Shown here in pieces: positions 25,095 through 32,169 of a stretch of DNA of 35,442 nt. Position numbers and translations under genes: made by a program. The stretch is from Caldilineae bacterium (GTDB lineage: Bacteria; Chloroflexota; Anaerolineae; DUEN01). The notes beneath the pieces were generated by a model that was given only the letters and a program-made list of their open reading frames with translations, had not been told where the DNA came from and did no database searches. The stretch's first letter is position 1; each line of letters begins with the position of its first letter. The stretch is taken from assembly GCA_011176545.1 (NCBI GenBank), contig DUEN01000028.1:1-35442 (forward strand), written 5' to 3'.

Positions 25095-25230
25095 CTCACC
25101 GCGGAGACGCAGAGGGCGCAGAGGAGGAAGAAAAAAATCGAGAGGAGATCTCTGTGCCCTCGGCATCTCCATGGTATGAAAGAGCATGGTTAAGCACGTA
25201 TGCAGCACCTACGGGTAATCACCGCCGCCA
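25095..25230. repeat. Dispersed repeat, CACCGCAGAGACGCAGAG family, copy 4
   Basis: The left arm CTCACCGCGGAGACGCAGAG is followed by GAGGAAGAAAAAAATCG, a decayed right arm (TGTGCCCTCGGCATCTCC) and a tail AAGAGCATGGTTAAGCACGT that aligns with copy 2 to the end of ATCACCGCCG. It has the same orientation as the copies at 15102 and 26130. Confidence 0.75.
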
Positions 25231-25271
25231 GGCACCCACCAGGGATCTTCCTGCGACATGACGCCCGTGAG

Positions 25272-25300
25272 GTGGCCAGCACCTCCGAGGTGCTGGTCAC
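25272..25300. promoter_or_regulatory. Near-perfect inverted repeat upstream of the 25317 promoter
   Basis: CCAGCACCTC and GAGGTGCTGG flank a single base, and the pairing extends to 14 bp with one G-U pair. On the + strand TTTTG follows. It ends 16 bp before the -35, so it could be an operator; as a hairpin it could also stop upstream transcription. Confidence 0.45.
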
Positions 25301-25316
25301 TTTTGTGACGCCCGGT

Positions 25317-25345
25317 TTGACATGAAGAGGCGATGCGATTATGAT
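25317..25345 (+). promoter_or_regulatory. Consensus-like promoter of the nuclease-fold/UvrD-tail gene
   Basis: A perfect TTGACA (25317-25322), 17 bp, TATGAT (25340-25345), giving a leader of about 25 nt. Confidence 0.8.
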
Positions 25346-25377
25346 CGCCGACAAGTTTATCTCCGGGAGGTCGGATC

Positions 25378-26115
25378 GTGTCGGCTGTTCTAAACCTCAT
25401 GGCCTGGCGTGAGATCCTAACCCGGATCTTTGAGGGCTTTGATCGCCAGGAGGACATCAGCCCCTCGTGGCTGGTGAACCCGGGTACGGGGCGCCGCCTA
25501 AAGCTGGACGTCCTGTATCCGGAGATAGGGATCGCGATCCGGTTCGTGGGATTACGAGGCAAGGGATGGAGGGCTCCGAGCGATTGGGAGCTCCTGGAGG
25601 AGGAGCATCGTGATCGCGTCCGGGAGGAACTGTGTCGGCTTCACGGCGTGGCCCTCGTGCGCATACCGGTGGTGAGCGACCAGCCGGGTGAGCCGCTGCG
25701 CGCGTTAAGCACGGAGCTGGGGCGGGCCCTCCGTCGGATCTCCCAAGAGAAGCGCAGGCGAGCGGAGCGTCGTCAGCTCACGATGAAGCTGACGGAGGCT
25801 CGTCGCCGTTGTGAGGAGATCATCCGGCGTGTGCGAAAGCCGGAGGACCTGGCCTTGTATGCGGAGTTGTGGCGCGATCGCGAGGCGGCCATCGTGGCCG
25901 CGTTGAAGGCGGAGCCAGCACGTCCTCGCCGCGGTAGACGGCGGGCGCCGCGCTACGCGGCGGGGATGCATGTCACCCACACGACCTTCGGCCCCGGAGA
26001 AGTTGTGGCCGTCTCGGCAGACGGCGATGACGCCCGTATCGTCGTGCGGTTCACCTCTGGCGATGAGCGGACGTTCCTGGCCAGCCTGGTCGCAGACAAG
26101 CTCTTGCCGGAGTGA
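25378..26115 (+). CDS. Unassigned protein: nuclease-fold-like N-terminus and UvrD/PcrA-tail-like C-terminus
   Basis: A 245-residue soluble protein that I do not recognise as a named family. Residues about 30-100 (LVNPGTGRRLKLDVLYPEIGIAIRFVG, then EEEHRDRVREELCRLHGVALVRIP) resemble the strand order of PD-(D/E)xK nucleases, but the position normally Glu in IAIxF is Arg, so catalysis may be lost. A charged, Arg-rich helical region follows at about 115-195. The C-terminus (AGMHVTHTTFGPGEVVAVS...RIVVRFTSGDERTF) matches the small Tudor-like tail of UvrD/PcrA helicases, which binds RNA polymerase in those proteins. The GTG at 25378 follows GGGAGG by 7 nt. It has its own strong promoter and is bracketed by two copies of one repeat family. 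Confidence 0.65.
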   Translation: MSAVLNLMAWREILTRIFEGFDRQEDISPSWLVNPGTGRRLKLDVLYPEIGIAIRFVGLRGKGWRAPSDWELLEEEHRDRVREELCRLHGVALVRIPVVSDQPGEPLRALSTELGRALRRISQEKRRRAERRQLTMKLTEARRRCEEIIRRVRKPEDLALYAELWRDREAAIVAALKAEPARPRRGRRRAPRYAAGMHVTHTTFGPGEVVAVSADGDDARIVVRFTSGDERTFLASLVADKLLPE

Positions 26116-26129
26116 GGAACCCGTGCCTT

Positions 26130-26214
26130 ACCGTAGAGCCGCAGAGAACGCAGAAGAGAAATAATAAAGGAGTAGGAATCTGCGCCTTCGGCGTTTCTGC
26201 GGTAAGAAAGGGAG
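26130..26214. repeat. Dispersed repeat, CACCGCAGAGACGCAGAG family, copy 5
   Basis: The left arm ACCGTAGAGCCGCAGAGAACG (26130-26150), a purine-rich centre and the right arm (about 26180-26206, ending TTTCTGCGGTA) form an imperfect inverted repeat. It starts 15 bp after the stop codon of the preceding gene. Confidence 0.7.
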
Positions 26215-26218
26215 AGCC

Positions 26219-26255
26219 CATGGGTAGCCGAAGGCGGACCCTTCAGCTACCCATG
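26219..26255 (-). terminator. Hairpin overlapping the 3' end of the histidine kinase gene
   Basis: CATGGGTAGC (26219-26228) pairs with GCTACCCATG (26246-26255), extended inward by GAAGG/CCTTC with one mismatch. The kinase stop codon (26243-26245) lies inside it. Only a broken T-run (TTTCTT) follows, so it may be a terminator or an mRNA end-protecting hairpin. Confidence 0.5.
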
Positions 26256-29200
26256 GTGATGGAGGAGGGGTTGGCTATAGAGGAGATCCCCGCGAGACCG
26301 CTTTTGACCTTTTCAAATTCCGCCTCGATCTGCTGCACCTTCTCCTCGATCCCCTCCCATATACCGTCACGCCCCATGGACTCCAGTTCCTGACATAGCT
26401 CTGAGAGACGTGTGGCGCCGAAGAGGGCGCTATTGGATTTCAGCGTATGGGCGGCCTGCTCGATGGCACGAGCCTCCCTGGCTGCGAGAGCCTCGTGGAT
26501 CTGGGTGAAGAGCCTCGGGGCCTCCTGGATGTAGCTCTCGATCAGATCGTCCAACACGTCGTCGCCCATCGTCTCTCGAAATTGCTCCAAGGCTGTGGCA
26601 TCGATGGCGGATCCGTTCGCTCGCGACGCGGCTGACGCTTCGGACTTGTGCGCACTTTGATGGTGGGAGGATAGGGGCCTGTCCGCGCGGGGTTGACAAC
26701 GGCTGAGCGCGGCGGCCAGCTCCTCCACGCGGACGGGCTTGCTGATATAGTCATCCATCCCGGCGGCCAGACATCGTTCTTTATCCTCCCGCAGCGCGTG
26801 AGCCGTCATGGCGATAATCCGGGGGCGTTGTTCCTCAGGCCATAGCTCGCGAATGCGGCGGGTGGTCTCCAGGCCGTCCATCTCCGGCATCTGCACATCC
26901 ATCAGGACGACGTCGTAGGGCTGTCGTTGCAACGCCTGTAGGACCTCAAGGCCGTTCGCAGCCACGTCGGCGCGGTACCCCATGCGTTCCAGGATACGCA
27001 GGGCGACCTTTTGGTTGATGAGGTTATCTTCAGCGAGGAGGATGCGCAGCGGATGGCGTTGCGCCAGGGTAGGATCGATGTGGGGGCGTTGGGTAGGCTC
27101 CTCAGCAGGGATAGTACGATTCGCGAGGATGCTGACCAGGACGTTATAAAGCTGGGATGGCTTGATGGGCTTGGTGAGAAAGGCGGCGAATTCCACATCG
27201 ACGTCACCTTTCTCAATCTGGCCCAGTGAGGTCAGGATAACCAGGGGCAAAGAGTTAGCGCTGCGCTGCTTACGGATCTCAGCGGCGAGCGTGAGCCCGT
27301 CCATCTCGGGCATCCGCATGTCGAGGAGAGCGATGTCGAACCGCTCCCCATGGCGGATCCAATTGAGGGCCTCGACGCCGGAGCCCGTGGCCTTCGGGAT
27401 CATGCCCCACGCCTTGGTCTGGCGAGTGAGGATGAAACGGTTGGTCTCGTTGTCATCCACGATGAGCACGCGCTTCCCGGCGAGCATCGGTTGAGTGGAT
27501 TGGAGATAGCTTTGGACATGATCTGATGCGGCTTGAGCTCGGATCGTGAAGTGGAAGGTGGACCCGCGGCCGACCTCGCTTTCCGCCCAGATCGAGCCGC
27601 CCATCATCTCGGTCAGGCGCTTGCAGATGACGAGGCCCAGGCCGGTGCCGCCGTATTTTCTCGTCATGGAGGCATCGACCTGAGTGAAAGGCTGGAAGAG
27701 GCGGTCCATGCGTTCCTTGGGAATCCCTATCCCCGTGTCCCTGACGGCGAAGTGGATCTGATAGTAGCCATCACCCAGCGGTTGGCTGGTAACGGAGACG
27801 ACGACCTCCCCCTTCTCCGTGAACTTCACCGCGTTGGAGAGGAGGTTGACGAGGATCTGGCGCAGGCGTGTGATGTCACCGATGAGGATCTGGGGGGTGC
27901 CGTTGGCGATGAAGTAAGCCAGTTCCAGCCCCTTTTCAGCCGCTTTGGGGGCGACCAGGTCGAGGGCTTCCTCGATGCAGGTGCGCAGGTCAAAGGGATG
28001 GGTCTCCAGCTCCAACTTGCCGGCCTCGATCTTGGAGAAGTCTAGGATATCGTTGATGAGGGCGAGCAGCGTGTCGCTGCTGGTGCGGATGGTCTCCACG
28101 AATTCCTTCTGCTCGGGATCGAGCTTGGTGTCGAGGAGCAGGCTGGTCATGCCGATGATCGCGTTGAGGGGAGTCCGGATCTCATGGCTCATGTTGGCGA
28201 GGAATTCGGATTTGGCGCGGGTGGCCGCTTCGGCCGCCTCCTTCGCTCGCTTAAGTTCCTCCTCGGCCTCTTTACGTTCTGTGATATCTTTGTTGATGCC
28301 GACGATCCCGATGATGTTCCCATCCCGATCACGCAGAGGCACTTTGGTGATCAAAAGCCATTTAGGCGTCTCTCCGACCATTGTTTGGCTCTCGTAATTA
28401 ATGATGGGGCGGCCAGTTTGCAGGATCTCCTGGTCGCTGGCATGGCACTGGGCTGCTTCATTTGGAGGGAGAAGATCAAAGCATGTTTTTCCAATGATCG
28501 CCTCGGGGCTTTCTACTTGCAGGAACTTCACTAACGCTTCGTTCGCGATGAGGAAATGTCCCTCGCAGTCCTTGACGTAGATATGGTCTGGTACGTTGTC
28601 AATCACCGTGCGTAACAGGTTGCGTTCTTCCGCGAGCTCACGGGCGGTCCGCTGGGTTTCTCTCAATAGCCGGGCGTTCTCTAGGGCCGCAGCGGCTTGA
28701 TCCATGAACGCGGCTAGCGTTTGTACTTCCTCTTCGCTGATCTGGCCTTTAGATCGTTTGTCATAGCCAAGCTCAATTACGCCGATAACTCGATCCCGGA
28801 TCTTGATGGGCATGAAGATCCGCAAGAGGCGCTCATGCCCGAACTTGTCCCAGATCACTCGGTTGAAACGATCGTCCCATTCAGCAATGATCTCAGTGCG
28901 GCCCGTGCGGTAGATATCGGCCAAGATATCGGAGTGGTCCAAAGGATATCGACTGAGGTGAATCCATTCTGGGAAGACGTCATATACCCCCTCCCAGATG
29001 CCGTGACGGGTTTCGATCACGCCAGCTTCCTCATCTACAATGGAGATGAGGAGGTATTCGCATCCCATTGCCGTGTAAACGGCTTTCAGGATGGCGCGCA
29101 GGATATCCTCTTCGTCGAGCGAGGAGGTAAGAGCTTGACTGGCTTCAAACAGGGCTCTCATGCGTTGTGCGGACGCGCGTACCTCGGCGAGCAGTTTGAT

Positions 29201-29674
29201 GTTCTCGATCGCGCTGGCCGCCTGGTTGGCCAGTATGTGAAGCAAAGACTTTTCTGGCTCGGTGAAAGGTCGAGGATGAGAACGCGCGGCGTACATGAGC
29301 CCCAGAAATTCATCGTCGAGATGGACCGGGACGTAGATCGCGGAGGCCATCTGGGATAGCGAGTCCAGGGGATGTACGACGTGGGTCGCATCGCCGCGCT
29401 GCCAGCATAGGGGGTCTCCGCTCGCGATGGCTCGCTCGAGATCTCGGCCCAGGTCGGCCGGGGGGATATCCTCCAGGCGGGAGAGGGGAATGCCTCGTGT
29501 CGTCTCCGGATGCAGGAGCCCCGTTTCTGGCTCGAAGAGGTAGAAGATGGCGACACCTTCCCCCAACAGATGCATGGCCGTATCCAGGGCTACCTCGGTG
29601 ACCTGGTGGAGATCACCCAGCCGGGCGGGGATGACGGGAATTTCATATGGAGGCGATTCGGTAATTTGATTCAT
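26243..29674 (-). CDS. Hybrid histidine kinase: GAF-GAF-PAS-HisKA-HATPase-REC-REC-HPt
   Basis: A 1143-residue soluble signalling protein. Two GAF sensor domains (about 18-155 and 175-330) and one PAS domain (about 350-470, VIDNVPDHIYVKD) sense an unknown signal. The kinase core has His497 in MSHEIRTPLN, and the ATPase has NLLSNAVKF and GTGLGLVI. Receiver domains carry Asp785 (LLDMRMPEMDG) and Asp926 (LMDVQMPEMDG), and the HPt domain carries His1076 (AAHTLKSNS). That is every station of a four-step phosphorelay in one chain, as in BarA-type kinases. The ATG at 29674 follows AGAGG by 8 nt; the frame runs on to 29860 but those codons look non-coding. No response regulator is adjacent. Confidence 0.93.
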   Translation of the reverse strand: MNQITESPPYEIPVIPARLGDLHQVTEVALDTAMHLLGEGVAIFYLFEPETGLLHPETTRGIPLSRLEDIPPADLGRDLERAIASGDPLCWQRGDATHVVHPLDSLSQMASAIYVPVHLDDEFLGLMYAARSHPRPFTEPEKSLLHILANQAASAIENIKLLAEVRASAQRMRALFEASQALTSSLDEEDILRAILKAVYTAMGCEYLLISIVDEEAGVIETRHGIWEGVYDVFPEWIHLSRYPLDHSDILADIYRTGRTEIIAEWDDRFNRVIWDKFGHERLLRIFMPIKIRDRVIGVIELGYDKRSKGQISEEEVQTLAAFMDQAAAALENARLLRETQRTARELAEERNLLRTVIDNVPDHIYVKDCEGHFLIANEALVKFLQVESPEAIIGKTCFDLLPPNEAAQCHASDQEILQTGRPIINYESQTMVGETPKWLLITKVPLRDRDGNIIGIVGINKDITERKEAEEELKRAKEAAEAATRAKSEFLANMSHEIRTPLNAIIGMTSLLLDTKLDPEQKEFVETIRTSSDTLLALINDILDFSKIEAGKLELETHPFDLRTCIEEALDLVAPKAAEKGLELAYFIANGTPQILIGDITRLRQILVNLLSNAVKFTEKGEVVVSVTSQPLGDGYYQIHFAVRDTGIGIPKERMDRLFQPFTQVDASMTRKYGGTGLGLVICKRLTEMMGGSIWAESEVGRGSTFHFTIRAQAASDHVQSYLQSTQPMLAGKRVLIVDDNETNRFILTRQTKAWGMIPKATGSGVEALNWIRHGERFDIALLDMRMPEMDGLTLAAEIRKQRSANSLPLVILTSLGQIEKGDVDVEFAAFLTKPIKPSQLYNVLVSILANRTIPAEEPTQRPHIDPTLAQRHPLRILLAEDNLINQKVALRILERMGYRADVAANGLEVLQALQRQPYDVVLMDVQMPEMDGLETTRRIRELWPEEQRPRIIAMTAHALREDKERCLAAGMDDYISKPVRVEELAAALSRCQPRADRPLSSHHQSAHKSEASAASRANGSAIDATALEQFRETMGDDVLDDLIESYIQEAPRLFTQIHEALAAREARAIEQAAHTLKSNSALFGATRLSELCQELESMGRDGIWEGIEEKVQQIEAEFEKVKSGLAGISSIANPSSITMGS

Positions 29675-30146
29675 ATCTATAACCTCTTTGACTGACCATA
29701 CGCTTCTGCTGCAGAGCCGAGCCTGGAGGCTGATCTCACCACGAAAAGCGTGGAGTCCGCAGCGATCTCTTAACTGTAAGGTGGCTCTTGCTGAGCACCT
29801 TGTCCGGGGTATCGGATAGGATACCCATCGCTGGGGGATACACCGGTACGAAACGGACACGCGGGTAAGTATCCGAGCCTAGCACGGGGATGACCCCCCT
29901 TGTGTCCCGATGAGCCATCCCGTGACATTGAAAGCGGGAAGGTTCCATAACTATTTGTACCATGTATGAGCCAACGAGGGTATAGGGCAAAGGGGCCAAG
30001 CGTAGAAGACCAAGCGCCCTGCATATCGTGCAGGGCGCTCGGGACTATCGTAGAGCGCACAATTGTGCGCCCTTATATTCATCAGAGGGGCAACGCATGC
30101 GTTGCCCCTACGTTTTTGTCATGTATGCCAATATGACCGTCTCGAT
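29675..30146. other. Intergenic region between the hybrid kinase and the large repeat-protein gene
   Basis: Read on the - strand, the half nearest the kinase can form several short hairpins: GGGTATC/GATACCC (about 29808-29826), AAGGT-GCTC/GAGC-ACCTT (about 29777-29801), and CCACG/CGTGG (about 29739-29753). I could not match it to a known riboswitch. The other half holds the palindromes at 30013-30109. No credible gene. Confidence 0.5.
30013..30109. repeat. Three stacked palindromes, including GCATGC-centred family copy 3
   Basis: First, AGCGCCCTGCA (30013-30023) with its complement (30029-30039) is an 11-bp stem with a 5-nt loop. Second, GCGCACAATTGTGCGC (30055-30070) is a perfect palindrome. 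Third, a 24-bp perfect palindrome (30086-30109) is made of AGGGGCAACGCA and its complement. On the + strand TACGTTTTTG follows. They lie behind the 3' end of the large repeat-protein gene and could end its transcript. Confidence 0.75.
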
Positions 30147-32114
30147 TTATGGTGCGGCGGCGAAGGTCAGGAATTTGTTGGGCCACGCCCATCCCGGTTG
30201 ATCCGGATAGGCGTAGAAGAGGTTGAAGTTATGGCGGATGGCCGCGTCGCTGACCCAGAGGTCCAGCACGTAGCAGCATTCCACGAACGAAGCTCCCAGA
30301 TCGTTCATGTCGATGTCCCGCAGGTACTGTAACCCCGTGGACTGCGTGCCCTGCTGGTCTAGGTTCGTGGCGTAGGGCGCTCCATCCCAGTATTGATGCC
30401 ATGTGGACGAGCTGGGGTAGTACGCCGAGGCGGGCGGATTGCCGCCGCGGAGCCGCAGCCGATATCCCAGGAAGTAGTCGTCGTGGAATTCGCCGAAGAC
30501 CTGCAGCACATGAGTGCCGGCTGACGCACCGCCGCACGGTTCTACCACCGTGCCCTCGGGTGTGCGCAGCTCGAGTTTGTTGATCTTAGGAGCCGTGTTG
30601 TCCAGCTGCACGTGGTGATCCACCGGCTCGCGGAAGACGGGGCCACTTGGCGTCGTACGCCATTCCAGCCAGATCACGTAGTGGCCATCTTTGTCCAACA
30701 CGTTAGGATCGTTCAGCGTGTCCCACACGGCCAGCACCAATCCGCTATTTGGGCAACCAGTGGCGCCTGTGCGTAAGGCGCGATAGGTGGCCGCATCGAA
30801 CCAGCCATCGGGATCTGAGTCAAAGGTGCCGGTAGGTTGGCAGTAAGGCGGCGTGGCGTACCACTCCCACGTACGCCAGTGGGTCTGGATGCCGTGTGCC
30901 GTGCCGGGCGTCGGGACTGGATCGCTCGCCTCCCGGAAGGCCACCCGGAACTCCACGATGTCGTCAGAGAGGTAGCCGTCGATGGGGATATACCAGCCGA
31001 AGGGGCGGCGCGGCGGCGTGGGAGTGCCCGATGAGAGCCCCTGCCAATATAGGCCTGTGCCGCCACTGCCGATGGGCACGAACCCGCCATCGATGTCCCA
31101 CACGGAGCGGTTACCGATCAGCGTGATCATCGGCTCGGGCTCTTCCAACGGCTGGGCGGCGGTGAGCGCGTCCAATCCCAGGAAGTCCGCGGCTGGGGCG
31201 AAGCCACTGATGAGGGATGCGTTCGTCGCTTGAATTCCATCCCCGAATTTGAGGACGTCGCCATCGGTGAAGCTGAACTCCTCCGATTCATACAGGATCT
31301 CGGTGGAGAAGACCAGCGCGGAGAGGACCTCATCCAATTTCCCTATGCGAGATGTAGCGACGGCATCCAGGCCGAAGTCCACACCGCGCGAGGGCAGTCC
31401 GGCCGGCACCGAAGACGGCAGTAGAACGTCATTACCGGCGACGACGGTACCTGTGGCCGCGGAGAGCAGATCGCCATCCAGGATAGAGGTCGCCCCTGGG
31501 CGCCACGCCGTCCCTTCGATAGAGAATAGGATATCGATCTCGTATCGGCTCAGAAGCTGCTTGAGCAGCCCAGGATTTTCCAGGAAGGCCTCTCTCGACA
31601 TGTTCGCGATGGCGTCCATGAACCGTAAGATGCCCTCCGGGGTGCCCAGGAATTGCACGGCGTCGAGGCCGATGTCATAGGTGATGCCGAAGGGAGCGAC
31701 CAGAGCGACGTTAGGGATAACGAAGCCGGGGGTGAAGAGTAGGTCGCCCGCGGTGAATCGCCCTTCTGGGTCGTCCAATTCAGTGGAGAAAGCGACGATG
31801 CGGTCGGTGATGTCTAAGATGTCCAGCGCGTCCAACCCCAAATCCGGCGGACGAGCGGTTGCATAGAAGGCGGCTAACAGGTCGGCGTTGCGGGCGCATA
31901 CATCGCCGCTGGAGCTGAGGACGTCGCCGTCGGAGATGTACGGATTGCCATCATATGGCTCCCCCTCCCGCATCATGAAGTCTTCCTCTGTGGAGAAAGC
32001 GCCCATACGACAAGCGTCCAATGGGTAGTTGGTGCCTTGCGCGATCGCGGGCATCGCAGGCATTAAGACGGCCAGGAACGCCACGATGAGTAACCAACAG
32101 ACTTTTCTGTTCAT
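30147..32114 (-). CDS. Secreted protein with four FSTE/DGDLL/GLDA repeats and a large C-terminal domain
   Basis: A 655-residue exported protein that I cannot assign to a named family. A signal peptide (about 1-26, ending PAIAQG) precedes four tandem repeats of about 55-75 residues at about 38-340. Each repeat has an FSTE-like start, an acidic DGDLL/GDLL-type motif and a GLDA-type end (for example AFSTELDD...AGDLLFTPG...IGLDAV). The Asp-rich turns could bind calcium. The C-terminal 300 residues are absent from the smaller paralog and look beta-rich, with Cys pairs (CCYVLDLWVSDAA). The ATG at 32114 follows AAGGAG. It lies 55 bp behind the smaller paralog and is probably co-transcribed with it. 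A surface or matrix role is a guess. Confidence 0.75.
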   Translation of the reverse strand: MNRKVCWLLIVAFLAVLMPAMPAIAQGTNYPLDACRMGAFSTEEDFMMREGEPYDGNPYISDGDVLSSSGDVCARNADLLAAFYATARPPDLGLDALDILDITDRIVAFSTELDDPEGRFTAGDLLFTPGFVIPNVALVAPFGITYDIGLDAVQFLGTPEGILRFMDAIANMSREAFLENPGLLKQLLSRYEIDILFSIEGTAWRPGATSILDGDLLSAATGTVVAGNDVLLPSSVPAGLPSRGVDFGLDAVATSRIGKLDEVLSALVFSTEILYESEEFSFTDGDVLKFGDGIQATNASLISGFAPAADFLGLDALTAAQPLEEPEPMITLIGNRSVWDIDGGFVPIGSGGTGLYWQGLSSGTPTPPRRPFGWYIPIDGYLSDDIVEFRVAFREASDPVPTPGTAHGIQTHWRTWEWYATPPYCQPTGTFDSDPDGWFDAATYRALRTGATGCPNSGLVLAVWDTLNDPNVLDKDGHYVIWLEWRTTPSGPVFREPVDHHVQLDNTAPKINKLELRTPEGTVVEPCGGASAGTHVLQVFGEFHDDYFLGYRLRLRGGNPPASAYYPSSSTWHQYWDGAPYATNLDQQGTQSTGLQYLRDIDMNDLGASFVECCYVLDLWVSDAAIRHNFNLFYAYPDQPGWAWPNKFLTFAAAP

Positions 32115-32169
32115 TTTTTTGACTCCTTATCATGCAGCGGGAAGTAGAGATCGCGTTGCATCCTGGAGA

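Noticed and set aside
26112-26393. Small + strand frame after the nuclease-fold gene
   Set aside because: It runs through repeat copy 5 and the kinase 3' end, with no family features.
27533-28045. 170-codon frame antisense to the hybrid kinase
   Set aside because: It lies wholly over the conserved histidine kinase/ATPase domains and shows no features of its own.
29675-29860. 62-codon N-terminal extension of the hybrid kinase
   Set aside because: Arg/Ser/Cys-rich sequence without homologous features; the internal ATG at 29674 has a good ribosome-binding site and precedes the first GAF domain.
29736-29999. 87-codon - strand frame upstream of the kinase
   Set aside because: No motif, no ribosome-binding site, and it overlaps several hairpins.
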